A program made the translations under genes and the position numbers. DNA of 64,000 nucleotides, taken from contig JARHVA010000006.1 of the NCBI GenBank assembly GCA_037957365.1, positions 11,800,001 through 11,864,000 of the forward strand, in the 5' to 3' direction. Positions 23,358 through 35,640 of this stretch are shown in pieces (position 1 is the stretch's first letter; the number at the start of each line of letters is the position of its first letter). Below the pieces are notes generated by a model. That model saw only the letters and a list, made by a program, of their open reading frames with translations, was not told the DNA's origin and searched no databases. Source of the DNA: Torreya grandis. Its lineage: Eukaryota; Streptophyta; Pinopsida; Cupressales; Taxaceae.

Positions 23358-25068
23358 TGTAGACACTAAAAAATTGCACACTTGTATTTTTCAATGACTA
23401 AATGCCTTGAGACCCCCTAAAGACCCCCTAAAACCTTCTTAACCCTTAAAAAACCCCTATTAACCTAACCAAATCACTATTATCTTATTCACATAGTACT
23501 ATTTGAAATTATTATTCAAAAGCACTATTCACTATGGGACCCACTATCACTATTCATGATGACATAGCAAGTGACATGGGAAGTGACATGAATTGAAAGT
23601 GAGGTGACTTGAGGTGAGACATTGTACCCCACCTGGGACCCTCTTCGAAGTTACTTAATGACATAATTAAACACCAAAAAGCCCCTCCTTTAAACTATGG
23701 TGCATTTTTCCCTATGATACCATCATTCAACATGTGTTTTTGTCCTCATGCATGGAGAATGGTGTCAAAATTATTGGAGAACTTAGCCAAAAGACAAAAG
23801 TGAGTGGTGGGAGAACTATTATATAGTTATGAATCTCACCCCCTTGTATTTCATGACCACTCATACACCCACATGGAGAATGGTGCCAAAGTTTATGGGG
23901 CACTTAGCCAATGGACAAATTAGCTTGGTGAAAAGTCCTTTGGCCTCATTTGAGCCCATGTGAATGATTCCCACTCAAAATTAGACTCATTTTTAAGGTG
24001 GGAGAAAAAAAAAACAATGTGTTAATCCCACCACCCTTATCCACTTCGTCATCTATGAGCCCACTTGAAAAATGGTGCCATACTTCACTATTCTACTTTT
24101 TTGGCATGTTTCTTGACAACAAATACTATAAATATGACCCTCCCCCTTCACCCATGGTTAAGTTGGTTTTTCATTAGGAAAATTTTCATATTTTAGGTTT
24201 GGAATCATTCTTCAAGGATTCCAGTCATCATCTTGGAGGATAAAAGTAGAAAGTAATGAAGCTCTACCAAAATTGCAAGCCATCTTCATCAACGACACCA
24301 CCTTCATCAACCATTTTCAATCTTAAATGAGCATGAGGTAACTTATTTTTATTTTATTTCTTGTATTTATTCCTTTCTTTTCCTTTGGCCTTATTCCTTC
24401 ACCTCATTTTTCTCCTATCCCTTTTTTCCATTTACCACTCTTATCCATTTATCCATTTACCCTTTGTCCCTTTGCCATCATCACCCTTTTGCCCAACTCA
24501 TACCTTTACCATATTTACCTTCCTTATCTCTTTGGTTTCTTACCATATTGAACTTCATAACTCTTATTTCTTAACATCATTTACCCTTTTACCCATTATC
24601 CAAATTTTCCATTTATTAACCCCAAACCAAAACCACAACCTTGTTCTTTGACTAAATTTCAGCATTAGTTGCTTTTATCTAGTCATTATTTTATCAAAGC
24701 ATTTGAATTCTTTGATTTTAATCTTAGTTACTTACTATCATTTGTTATTTTTAGTTTTAGTTTTTTATCATTTTATGAAATTTATATCATTTTTATTTAT
24801 CAAAATTAAGTGTTTAAAGTAGGTGAATTGATAGCCTCCTAGAAAGCTTTCACTTCTAGGATCTAGCTCACGTTAGGCGATCCACCCATCTACTTGTCTA
24901 AAAAAAAGGTATGTTTAAGTGTTTTATTATTTATAGGTCATCCTTCCAAGCCAAAGAGGATCTCCCCAAAATTAATTGGATTAAATTCATACACATTACA
25001 ATAGGTTTTCTACACCCTTCATTAGTTTCTTCCAAAATTAAAAAAAGTAAAAAAATTAGATAGAAATT
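23358..25068 (+). repeat. 5' LTR of element E
   Basis: Direct repeat of 61565-63412; by eye about 25 of the first 165 aligned bases differ. It contains a 12-bp minisatellite (23558-23593), an internal duplication of an ATGGAGAATGGTG(T/C)CAAA module (near 23752 and 23873), a TATA box and a T/C-rich downstream half. The end is placed by alignment with AGATAAAAACA in the other LTR and is uncertain by a few bases. Confidence 0.85.
24127..24134 (+). promoter_or_regulatory. TATA box in element E 5' LTR
   Basis: TATAAATA is followed by TGACC and a pyrimidine-rich stretch, conserved at 62459-62466 in the 3' LTR. This is a probable core promoter for the element's genomic RNA. Confidence 0.55.
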
Positions 25069-25070
25069 TT

Positions 25071-25090
25071 TTGGCACATCCAGTGGGACC
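25071..25090 (+). other. Primer binding site of element E
   Basis: TTGGCACATCCAGTGGGACC follows the 5' LTR. It closely resembles the TTGGC(A/G)CC-x-CCGTGGGG-type site typical of Tat-branch elements, and supports both the LTR boundary and the lineage call. The matching tRNA is not assigned here. Confidence 0.7.
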
Positions 25091-26159
25091 CTAGAGTTTT
25101 CTTGGGTTCATTTAGTGAAGAATAATTTATTTGTATTCCTTTCTAAAAAAATAAATTTCCTTTATTCTTTTCCAAAACACAAGCTATAGTCTCTTTTGCT
25201 TTCTTAGAAAAATAAAATTGTTATTTTCCTTGCATTTTCTCAAAAAATCAAAAAGTAATCATCCTAGGATTAGTACTTGCATTATCATCTTGCAATTAAG
25301 TTCTATTTAGTTTTTATTCATTGAAAGAAATCAAAAAATTTCCTTTGGGATTAAAATTAACTTGCATACATATTTTACTTACTTGTTTAATTAGATCATC
25401 TAGTTTAATTCAAACAAATCAAATTAACTATAATGAAAAAATGTTACACAAACCAAACCACTTACACTAAAAAAAATACCAAACATACTTTAGACAAGGC
25501 CCAACTAGGATTTCATCACTTAGTAGATCACCTTACCCTTGCTTGATTATCATACTTAGATTTAATCATTGAAGAGATAAACAACTTAGCTCTTTACTTG
25601 AGTATACACTCTAGATAAACAGAATAAAGGCTAAGCACCTACACTAGCTATGAGATTGTGAAGTTAGAGGAGCAAGCCCCAAGTATTAATCCATGTAATT
25701 TATACAATAAAAACTTCTTTTTGAGCACCTAAACACAACCCAAAACCAAACATAGATTGCTTTTAGGACCTATTCAAACCAATTTACTCTTCACACTTTT
25801 CTAAGGCATAAGCCAAAATATAGATTAAAAGGAATCCTAAGGCTTAATGCCTTCTTATTGAATGAATTATTTTCCTTGAATATTATTTTATTACTCTTTA
25901 TTTTTAGGTGTGAGAATGTATCATTCCTTGCCTATTTTCTCATATGGTTCTTACTCACCAAAAATGAAGGGACCTTGAGGAACAAAACTTGTCACCAAGT
26001 CAACCAACCTCTTCCACCTCTGCATCTATGGAACATGTTTTTGAACCCATGGAATCCCCTCACTCTCTGAAAATTCCTAGTTAGGCAATCCTAGGAGATG
26101 TGTATTTTTCTACTTTCTTAAACAACAATCACGTAGCCTTACAACATTAACTTAGAACT
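25091..26159. other. 5' untranslated leader of element E
   Basis: AT-rich leader of about 1.07 kb between primer site and gag. No conserved motif or long frame is seen beyond short chance ones. Confidence 0.5.
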
Positions 26160-28935
26160 ATGTCTTACCAAATCTTGGTTTTGATCCCACCTATAGATCT
26201 AACCTATGGCATTCCTCCCCAAATCATAGGGAATACCTATACTACCATAGGTACTACTTAACCTTTAGTCACCCAAGCCTTATCATCAACCAACAATGCC
26301 CTTGAGGCTACCATTCAAAATCAACTAACCCAAACCACCATTGACCTTATACCTCCTGCCAATCACTCTATAATAAGAGTGCCTACCTATAGCACTACCC
26401 ATATCCCTCTAGTTACCTCCAATCCATAAAACACTACTTTGATTCAAATCCTTATGGTATCCATACCCTCCATGTTAGCACTAATTATTATAAAGGTCAC
26501 CACCTTTCTATCGACCACTAACCCAACTACCACTTCTACCCAAAAAGCAACCTCTAGTTATCTACATAATCCACAAGGGCATATACCCACTACCTAACCA
26601 CCCAACCCTACCCAACCATTGACATCCAAATACCAATATATCTCTTCTACCCAACCATTTCCATCCACATACCAATATGTGGTAACCTCTCAACCTTCCA
26701 CCCACTATCAGCATGTTTCTCAACTACCATCACAATATGCATCTTACAACCTCCCAAGTACTTAATCCCAAACAAACTTCATGAATATGATCATGGATAA
26801 GATGACTACCCTTGATTCATCCATCTCCAAAGCCCATAATCTCTTCTCCTATGATAAAATTTGTAATGAGACTATTCATCCTTCAGTCCCTATCAGATCT
26901 TATCCAACCTAGTGGGAACTTCCAAAATTTACCAATTTTAATAGTAAGGAAGACCCTCAACAACATTTAAGAGCCTTTAGGAATTCATGCTACTTGATTG
27001 CCCATGATGAAATTCTTCTCATCCATACCTTTCTTAGGTCATTATCTAGATGAACATTGGATTGGTATAGTGTAATACCCAAAAATTCCATCTTCTTCTT
27101 CAACCAACTAGCCCAAAACTTCTTGGATCACTTTTCAATCAATATATCCAACAAATTTTCCATTACCAACCTCTGCTCCATCTTTAAATTAGAGGATGAG
27201 TCTATTTACAATGTTTTGGCTCATTAGAGGAGCCTAATTACCCAAATTTCCTTCCCCTTTCCCAAATTTGAACTCATATATCTCTTTGTGTGAGTATGTG
27301 CAAAACATATTTCCTAGACATTATGTGTCTAAAGCTTTTAGACATTTGATGAAGCTTTTACCATGGCTCAAAAACTAGAGAATAGAGCCATTGATGAAGG
27401 AAAGTTAAAATTGAAGAACAAGAACTCAAATTATAAACCTAATGAGCCCTCTTCTTCCAAACCAATAACAACACCAAAAACAAAGCAATCACCAATGCTA
27501 GTGTCCTCAAAGCCACACTTCCATCATCTACAAACCAATAAAACCCAAGGAACCAAACTTAGAGTAACCAAAAGTAATTAACTCCACTTAGGGAACCTTA
27601 TGATTCTATTTGGAAAAGTTATTAAAAACTAATATAATCAAACTTCCACCAATTAAACCACCCCAACATTTTGATGTATCTCACCCTGTGCTGGGTTGGT
27701 ATAATAAAAATGACCATTGTGCCTTTCACCGAGTCTTAGGAAATGATATCAATAGGTGCAATAACTTCAAATACCTTGTCCAATCCCTTATTAACAAAGC
27801 AGAGCTTATATTAGACAACCCCAATCACCACCCAACCAATCCCTTTACATATTTAGACAACCTTTTCTAAACCACACTCCCACCAAAAATGAGAGTAACA
27901 ATGTCAAATGTTCTCCTGACACCGATACCATTGACATGGTTCTTGACACACTCCCTAATAAAGAACATGCTCACCAATCTACCAATTCCCCTCCTCTTAT
28001 TGAAATAATAGAGTTACCTTATACCCTTTTGGACATCTAAACAAAGTAAGTAACCTTATCCACACATTCGATAGAGGTTACCACACCTATCTCCCTTATT
28101 TTAGAACCATCCATTCCATCTTTGGAAGCTATCTCACAAAAAAAGATAAATTCACCCACCAAAACCTCTAATTTTTTAACCTTCCATTAAAAAACAAGAT
28201 AAAGGTAAGGGAACCAAATTATAACATCTAACCCCTTATTTGGCAGACTAACCTAGCCCTTCTAAATGAACCAAAACCTCCACCCTCCAACCAAAACCTC
28301 TTCTAAATTAACCAATCCTCAAACACCTAAACCCACTAGGAAAACTAGAGTAACCAAACCCCTTCCAAAACCAACAACTAAATCAACTAAAGAGGTAAAA
28401 CCAACCAAAGATACAAAGCCTCAAATTTTACCTCCCTCAACTTAGCACTCCATTTTGGGTCCTCATCTCTCTACCTTGAACATGAAGCCCATTATTTTTA
28501 CCAAAACCCCACCACCTCTATTGGTTGCACCTTGCCATCCTCCACCTCTAGCTCATCAACTATCTTACCTAAACCAAAACCATTAACCAAGCGTACCACC
28601 TTACCTAAGATACGTATCACCAAACATACTTCCAAACAACCTTCTACCTCAACACCCAAAACAAAAACCACTAAAAATTTACCAGCCTTAACTGAATCTT
28701 ACCTAACCATTCTCTAATTATTTCAAACCTCTTCCTTGAGCTTACCACCCATCAAAACTTTTGACCCTTCACATCCTAAACCATCATGGTTCAATAACAA
28801 TTTGATTTGTTTATACCACAAGACACCCAACCATGATATAAAGAATTGCAAAGCTCTCCAAACTTTCATCCACTGCCTTTATGAGGAGGATGATATATTA
28901 ACATACAAACCTCTTATGTCACTCATACCAACCTA
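26160..28935 (+). pseudogene. Element E gag remnant with two CX2HX4HX4C modules
   Basis: Translation plausibly starts at ATG 26160 and runs with stops through a Pro/Ser/Thr-rich N-terminus (about 26160-26780). The capsid core (26880-27240) has WELPKFTNFN, DPQQHLRAFRN and LDWYSVIP, and FLDHFSINI near 27122-27150, matching Tat-branch Retrotrans_gag proteins. Two related zinc-knuckle-like modules follow a W-(Y/F)-N-x-N context: CAFHRVLGNDINRC near 27720-27762 and CLYHKTPNHDIKNC near 28810-28852. The second fits C-X2-H-X4-H-X4-C exactly, while the first has Asn in place of the second His. Between them lies a Lys/Pro/Thr-rich spacer. Such modules bind nucleic acid in live relatives. Confidence 0.7.
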
Positions 28936-29204
28936 AACAATATCCATACCTACCCAATGATTAGCCACTCCTCCAATCTCACCTAAGAATTAATATGAGT
29001 CTAACCACTCTACGACCTTACCCTCTCCTTCTATCCATACTATTAGTGTGGTTACTAGATCACAACAAAGGGATAAAGGGAAGGCTAAGGTATCCATTCC
29101 ATAAACCTACCCCTCTTTAAATTCTAAAGCAAACCACACCCAACCATATCCATCTTCAAGTAAAGCTAATGTATCTATATTAGGTGCCCCTAAATTTAAA
29201 CCTT

Positions 29205-29870
29205 CACAACCTAACCCATATACAATATTTATCAAAAAAGCTATCCTTAAGAAGCTTCACCAGACCTTGACAAAAATGATCTTGTATGAGTTGTTTTATA
29301 CTTCTCCCCATCATTGCTAAGAACTCATAGAGGCTTTTAAATCCATCAAGGTCCAACCTAATGACCCTCAACCTCTATCTACATTTATTGGTGCCTTACA
29401 AACTTCCAACCTTATCACCTTTAAGAATTTATAAATACCTTTCATCCATCCCAAGGACCCAGATCCCCCACTCTTTATTATTGCTTACATCAACCAAACC
29501 CATGTCAAAAGGGCAATGATTTATGGGGGATATAACATTAAATAATATACTCCTATGATTGTGACCAACTCAACTTACTAGATAATATCATGTTAGAATT
29601 CACAATAGTCCTTTGATACTTTAATGGCACTATGGCCACTACTTTAGGAACCATCATCCTTCATATCCATGTAGGACACCACACACTCCCTGAACTCTTA
29701 TATGTGGTGGTAGGATAATTTAAATACAACATCTTATTGGGATAACCTTGGATTCACTCCATGGAATGTGTTCCCTCTACCTTCCATTGATGCATTAAGT
29801 TTGAGCATGAGGGCCAGGTTGTCAATATCCAAGCAGACCCAAATCCTTTCTCAACATAAAACATGACCTA
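29205..29870 (+). pseudogene. Element E retropepsin (aspartic protease) remnant
   Basis: The frame reads VKRAMIYGGYNIK near 29505-29545, where Tat proteases have a (I)-D-(G/P)-G-S active-site strand; the catalytic Asp is now Tyr. LPELLYVVVG and YNILLG-x-PWIHS follow near 29690-29760, then EHEGQVVNIQADPNPF near 29805-29850. These match the flap and C-terminal strands of plant Tat proteases. Several stops. The linker to RT is interrupted at 30272 by element F and resumes at 39283. Confidence 0.7.
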
Positions 29871-30271
29871 TCACCCAAATGATTTCCTTATATACCCATT
29901 TGACATAACTTCATAAGTTACACCCCAAATACCAACCATCAATGAAATGTCAACTAGCTCATTTATCCCTTCTTCATAGATCTCCATAGAAGAGCCCTTG
30001 GGATCTATGTTCTAATGACTCTCATTAGGGGAGTATCACCTTATAACGTTGGATGCTTTCCATAATCCTCAAGAATATGGGAACCTCAAACATGACCCTT
30101 TATATAACCCTAACATCAAAACCATCCTCCCTTTCGATCCCCCCAACCATCAAATGAACTTCATCTATAGGGGACTTGATCAGCCACTTCTTGCTCCCAC
30201 CACCACCTCCTCCATCTAATTATTCACCTCTAACTTTTCCTACCTTGAAAAACTAGCATTAGCTAAATTAT

Positions 30272-31470
30272 TGTGATCTAAGAATTTGACTCAAGAGAGG
30301 ATGGTTAGTATGGTGTTAGTTCCAAAATGAAAACAAAATGAAATAAACACACTCATAGCATAACATCTCTAGGCCTAAACACTAAGGAGAGCTTAGTTAA
30401 TAAAATCAAATGATAAACACAACTAAAAAGTAAGGAATAAAAAACAATAATTCCTTCACCTTCCTTGGATGCTCCAAATTCCTTTGTAGTGGTGGCTTGC
30501 TTAGCTTGTTCTCATGAAGTCTTTGGCAACGGAAGCTTGGCTACCTCCATCTTTCCTTGGCACCTTATGGCTTTAGCTTGGATTGGATTGGAATAAATTT
30601 GTCATTTTAACTTTTCATTATCAATTCATTTGAATATATTTGAGAATAATAACTTTTCACCAAAATAGCTTAGAAATGATGTGGTAAGGCTTCTTATTTA
30701 TAGATTTTTGAGAATGATCAGAATTAACCTCAACCATCCATCTCAAGATTGAGATGTGTGGTTGAAGATTAATTAAATTTTTGGAATTAAGTTTGTAGTT
30801 ATCCTCATCATGACATTAGAATAATGGTAAATTAAGAGGCATGGAGGGCATCATAGAAGGCATTGATGAGGCATGGGAGGCATGAATCCTGATATTTGTG
30901 GCATTTATGTCCTATGGATGTCTTCCCAAGAAATGAGGTCACTTGATGATGAAAATATTCAATATTCATTTATATAAATAAGTATTCAACAAGTTTTCAT
31001 GAATTTTTTTATTATGTCTTGATTTGGGTTAATCAAATCTTAAGCATGATTAAGCACTTTATGCACAAATTACTCAAATTGATCACAATGCCTTGTTATT
31101 GGTCCAAAAATTGACTAGATTGGAATTGGAAGGTGTTGTCAAATACATTGGAACTATATTCCCATTTAGGAAGTTACCAATAGTAAATAAAAGAGGCACC
31201 TATATTTTACAAAATATTTGATAGGGAAGAATAATCCAGAGCACCAAGGTGCAAATTTGGAATTTTGACTCAAAATGAACTAATCAAAGTTAGCTAGCCC
31301 ATAAATTTCATTTCCCCATTTAGGAATACCCTGGCTAAAATTGGCACTTGAATATGTCAATTTCACATAATTTAATGTGCTTTAGTTTTTTTAGTCCAAA
31401 TTATGCATTGAGTGGAAATTGGCCAAAACCATGATTAGAGGTTATCAGTGGCTAGATTTAGGTGTTTATA
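30272..31470 (-). repeat. Left (3') LTR of element F
   Basis: Direct repeat of 38088-39277 (1199 versus 1190 bases). The difference is mostly a nine-base gain of an AAAC/AAAATG repeat near 30331. Its left edge is the ATTAT duplication and its right edge the polypurine tract on the minus strand. Confidence 0.85.
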
Positions 31471-31484
31471 GTTTACCCCTATTT
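31471..31484 (-). other. Polypurine tract of element F
   Basis: On the minus strand AAATAGGGGTAAAC lies immediately upstream of the 3' LTR, where the plus-strand primer should be. It supports minus orientation. Confidence 0.5.
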
Positions 31485-33880
31485 GGGAAGGCATTTCAAA
31501 CCATAGGTAAAGCAATGTCTTCTCAAATAATGAGATATGGTCTGTATGCCAAGAAGAAGAAGATGACTGAAGAACAAAGCTCCAAACAATTTTTAGGAAG
31601 CCTATGATGAAGCCCCCTAGAGGGAGTGGCCATCACATTTGTTGATGGATGGTCCCTTGAAAAGAAACAAGAAGAAAGGTGGAATTAACCCATGGTTTTG
31701 ATTAATCCAAACGAGAAAATTATTGGATGCATTGATATAAAAAGGAGGCTAATTTTTCCAAAGGTGGTTATAATCAAGAATAAAATTCAAAATAATGATT
31801 TGCCCATAGGCGGTTATAATCATTAAGAGGACCTCGATTGGCTAAAGATGATTGTGCCCCAATTAGGGCAAGCATAACTCAAGGATATAACCTAGAATAT
31901 ATATTAAAGATGAGTGGATGTAAAGTGATGAAAGATATGGATAGAGGAATAAGATTAATCAATGTGAATGATTTAGTTATACCTACTAATGAGGAGATGC
32001 TTATCCTTATTAGCAATGATACAACTAGAATGGGAAATGGGTTGATTTGATCAAGATCGGTAAAAGGATTTGCCAAGGTGCCAAGGAGAAATTTCTTTGG
32101 ATCCATTGATTATAGACCTTTGTGAAGCTAATTTTTACTATAGCATGTGATGGTAGGCTTCATGATAGAACACCATGAAGACTTGGCCAAAATATGCATA
32201 AGGACTAACTCTCGATATAATAAACACTTGAAAATAATGTACCAATGATAAAAACCATGATGACAATGTTGACGTATGAATATGGATGGACTCAAGAATA
32301 ATGTGCTTAAGGAATTACCCAATGAATGCATATAGATTGAGTCAAGGCAATAGTGTTGAAAATAAACAAACAGGAAAGCAAATAAACAAACAAATAAATA
32401 GAAAAACAAACAAACAAATAATTTGAAATAAATAAACAAATAGAAAGCTTGAAAACAAAATCAAAAGAAAGCATCCTAACAATGATAATTCCCTAGTAAA
32501 GCGGATCAAGGATAACTGACTAGGCTTAGATAGGATAAATAGTTTTGATATTTTTGAAATATTATGAATGTTTTTAGAATTTTGAGGTATCTTAACTCAT
32601 TAGAGAATGACAAGATACTTGCTTACAAAATGGCGAGAGCATTTGGCTCAGGTTACTCACAAAATAATGAGAGAGTATGGAAAGGGGGACTGAGGTGACC
32701 TCAACATGAATTGAGCATGACCCAAATAGTCCTAAAATAACCTCAAGCCATAGTAATTTTGTCCACACAAAAGGTGAGGAAAAACTAACTAGGTCTCAAC
32801 AGTTTTCAAATCTGGTAAATGGATAGTCAAATGAAAATAATGATGTCAAAGTGATGTGTCAATGCATGATAAACAAGTGTTTCCCCTAGTTTGCCCATAG
32901 ATAGTTATAACTAGGATACAACAACATAGGTCAATGATACTAATTTTCCCATAGGTGGTTATTATCAAACTCATATAAACAAACCTAATATATAATGGAA
33001 AATGAAAGATACCTTGCCAGATCAATTGTCACACTACTTTCATATACTACCATTGAAACATGGATTGGATTGATTATTGAAAATTGATTTGAATCCTCCC
33101 ACAAAAGGTGTGGGAAGAACCAAATAAACCAAGAACAAAATAGGATTGGGTAGGATGACTAAAAATAGGTTTTGGTTTAGATAAGAATGGAATGATAGGA
33201 TGGTATGGTATCACTATAGATAATGATGGATTGGATAAAATGGGAAGAGGGTTGACCCCAAGTGGTGGGGTGAATGGAAAGATCTATGATAATGGAAAAT
33301 AGCATATGTAACAATGGCAATGGCATGGGAATGAAATGGTATGGTACACATTTTTGGCCTAGGTGTGGTTTTTGACTCTATTGTTCCTTCTGATGGGAAG
33401 ATGGATGTCTTAATCAACAAATGATACAAATAGAATACTCAATCATGTTAATTGCTAACACACACCTCATCTAAATAGTTTCTCTGTCAAGAAATTGATG
33501 CATATTTGGTTGTTAAGAATACTTTTGTGATGTTCATTGGTCATTGATTATGATTCCTTAAAACATTGAGACAAGGTATCTTTGTAGCCTTTACAAAGGA
33601 AAATGTGGTTGTGGATGGTCAATAAGAACAAATAATGGATGGTAGGTTTGATTGTGAAATGGAATGGTAGATGATAATGGAATGTGTAATGGTGGGGAAA
33701 CAAATGAAGATCAGGACCTTCAGTCACACGTAATGTTGCCTATGTTGACTTTAACATATTTTTGGTTATGGTGGGGCTAAAGACTTGTTCTCTCGATAAG
33801 ACCACCAAACTTTTCTATTGTTTAATCTTGAGAGTAGCTACTATTTGATTAGGCTATAGATAGGAAGCTATTTTGATTTA
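31485..33880. other. Element F 3' region: degenerate coding traces and simple repeat
   Basis: Mostly non-coding. A recurring 20-base word (GCCCATAGGTGGTTATAATC and variants) occurs at 31758, 31802, 32894 and 32948. Read on minus it gives short peptides such as DYNRLWANHY, DNNHLWEN and SYNYLWAN, also echoed inside the ORF at 34777-34800 (NDYKHLRVNNYLD). An (AAAC/AAAT)n simple repeat lies at 32361-32450. The stretch may be the decayed end of the repeat-protein ORF. Confidence 0.4.
32361..32450. repeat. (AAAC/AAAT)n simple repeat
   Basis: About 90 bases of alternating AAACAAAC and AAATAAAT tetramers with interruptions. It creates a spurious Phe/Leu/Cys-rich frame on the opposite strand. Confidence 0.8.
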
Positions 33881-33884
33881 ATCT

Positions 33885-35640
33885 TTGATTTTGTCTTCAT
33901 GAAGTAGTGAAGAACTTTTGTGCTCAATTATTGGTGCCTTAATGAGGTTTTCACCAATGAACTTTTCTTGATTGTCCTGTAGCACCTCTAAGAAGGTTTC
34001 ACTAAGGAATGTTGACTTTTGAATTTGATTGTCTTCTAGTACTTTCAAAAAAAATTCACTAGAAGATGTTGAGTTCTAACTTTGATTGTCCCCTAGTGCC
34101 ATAAAAAATGTTTCACTAGGAGAGTATTCTTCTACTACATGAATGTTATCTTGGCCTCCTTGATATTCTTCAACTGATATGTCACCATGGATGTAGTTCA
34201 GTAAAGTGTGATTATATCGGTCAATCGACACTTATGGGAGATGAAATGTCAATGATATAGCTATTTTGGTTAATGGTAATGGAATGGGTAGAGGCTACAC
34301 AATCCTCATAGAAGATACTAAGAGAACTTGTGTCGATGATAAAGTACTCATCCTCAAAAACTATAGAAGGATAAAAAATGTATTGAAACTTATCTGTAAG
34401 GCATGTGAAACCAATGTTGTAATAATCATGAACATATTCTTCTTTTGAATCTAATTCTAACTCAAGGGACTCTAAATTTGATGTTGAGACTAATGTTGAT
34501 TTTGATTCTGATGCTAAATCTGATGTCAATTTAAGAATAGAACTTGACTCTAATTTTGATTCTTTATTTGATGGGTACTCTATTATAATGATGTCTTGTT
34601 GACTATTTGGTTTTGGACAAGTAATGACCTATGATGGCATATGGGCTCCATCAAAACTAGTTTATCAAAATGAGTCTCCTTTATAATGGGAAAAAGGTCA
34701 AGAGACAACTCCTTAGAGATTGGATTTTCAATATGAGGATCTTGAAAAATAGTCATATAGTCAAGATAATTATTTACCCGAAGGTGTTTATAATCATTAA
34801 GAAGTGACTCAACAAGGATTGAATTATCAGAGTGAAACTCCTCAATAACTAGTATAGGATCAATAGGTGATTCGTCATAGGTTGATTTATCATAAGTGGT
34901 TGATTCAACAAAAACATTTTGGATTGGTTGGTTGTCTTGGCCTTGGTTTCCAATGAGTTAAAAGATACCAATTTTGAACATAGCTTGGTCTTCAAATGGT
35001 TATATGGGTTGAGGTTTGGATGGGATTGGTACTGGATGAGGAATGACTTGCAGTTGGATAATGGTAGGGCCTTGGGGAGCATGATTTCTTCTATGAGCTA
35101 AAGGACAAAGTCTTGAGATGGTAACAATAGGGTGGTGTGGAGCTTGATTGCTTGCAAAAGATAAAGGACTAGGTCCTAGAATGATGAAGGGGTGTTATGG
35201 ATCTTGATTTCTCACACAAACCAAAGGATGAGGTCTTGGTATAGAAATGGTTGGGTGTTGTGGAGCTTGGTTGTTCATACAAAATGAAAGATGAGGTCTT
35301 GGTATGGGAATGACATTCCTTGGATATTGTAGAGCTTGCTAGCTCATATAATCTAAAGGAGGGTTAGGGGTAGTTGATGATTGGATAACAAAAAGATGTC
35401 ATGAAACTTGATTATTCACATAATCATCCAAGTCTTCTTCATAAACCATATCATCCCAGTCATGAGTTGAATCATAAGTTGGTTCTTGACTATGTTATAT
35501 GTACTAATTTTTTAAAAGAGGGTATGGATTCGTATCCCAAACAAAATTATCTATAGCTAGGTCTTTAAATTCCTCTTCACAAGCCTCTTCATACCAATTA
35601 AGGTCTCGAGTTAGATCATAAGTTTCTTTGTGACTTTATT
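33885..35640 (-). pseudogene. Element F decayed ORF for an acidic, repeat-rich protein of unknown function
   Basis: Reading on minus from about 35640 to 33885, with stops and shifts. First comes an acidic stretch with WYEEACEEEFKDLAID and WDDMVYEEDLDDYV. Second is a Pro-rich array with about five units of the type NQAPQHPTISIPRPHPL; the unit starts, seen on + at 35078, 35141, 35201, 35264 and 35333, are spaced 63, 60, 63 and 69 bases. Third is a mixed segment with ESLLNDYKHLRVNNYLDYMT. Fourth is an acidic block around 34529-34221. Last is a 19-residue repeat (SETFLEVLQDNQ-like) with DNQ at spacing 57 and 57 (33968, 34025, 34082). All spacings are multiples of three, which argues for past selection as protein. 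I recognise no domain; gag-like structural roles are possible but not shown. Confidence 0.55.

Noticed and set aside
24361..24651. Open frame of about 96 codons in the 5' LTR of element E
   Set aside because: Lies wholly in the T/C-rich LTR downstream half. The matching frame in the other LTR (62676-62891) diverges and stops early.
31419..31607. Lys-rich + strand frame with an AKKKKMTEEQ segment
   Set aside because: It runs across the LTR boundary of element F and opposes the direction shown by the LTR ends, primer site and repeat-protein frame. Probably chance, though its composition is a little coding-like.
32128..32439. Phe/Leu/Cys-rich frame on minus
   Set aside because: Created by an (AAAC/AAAT)n simple repeat.
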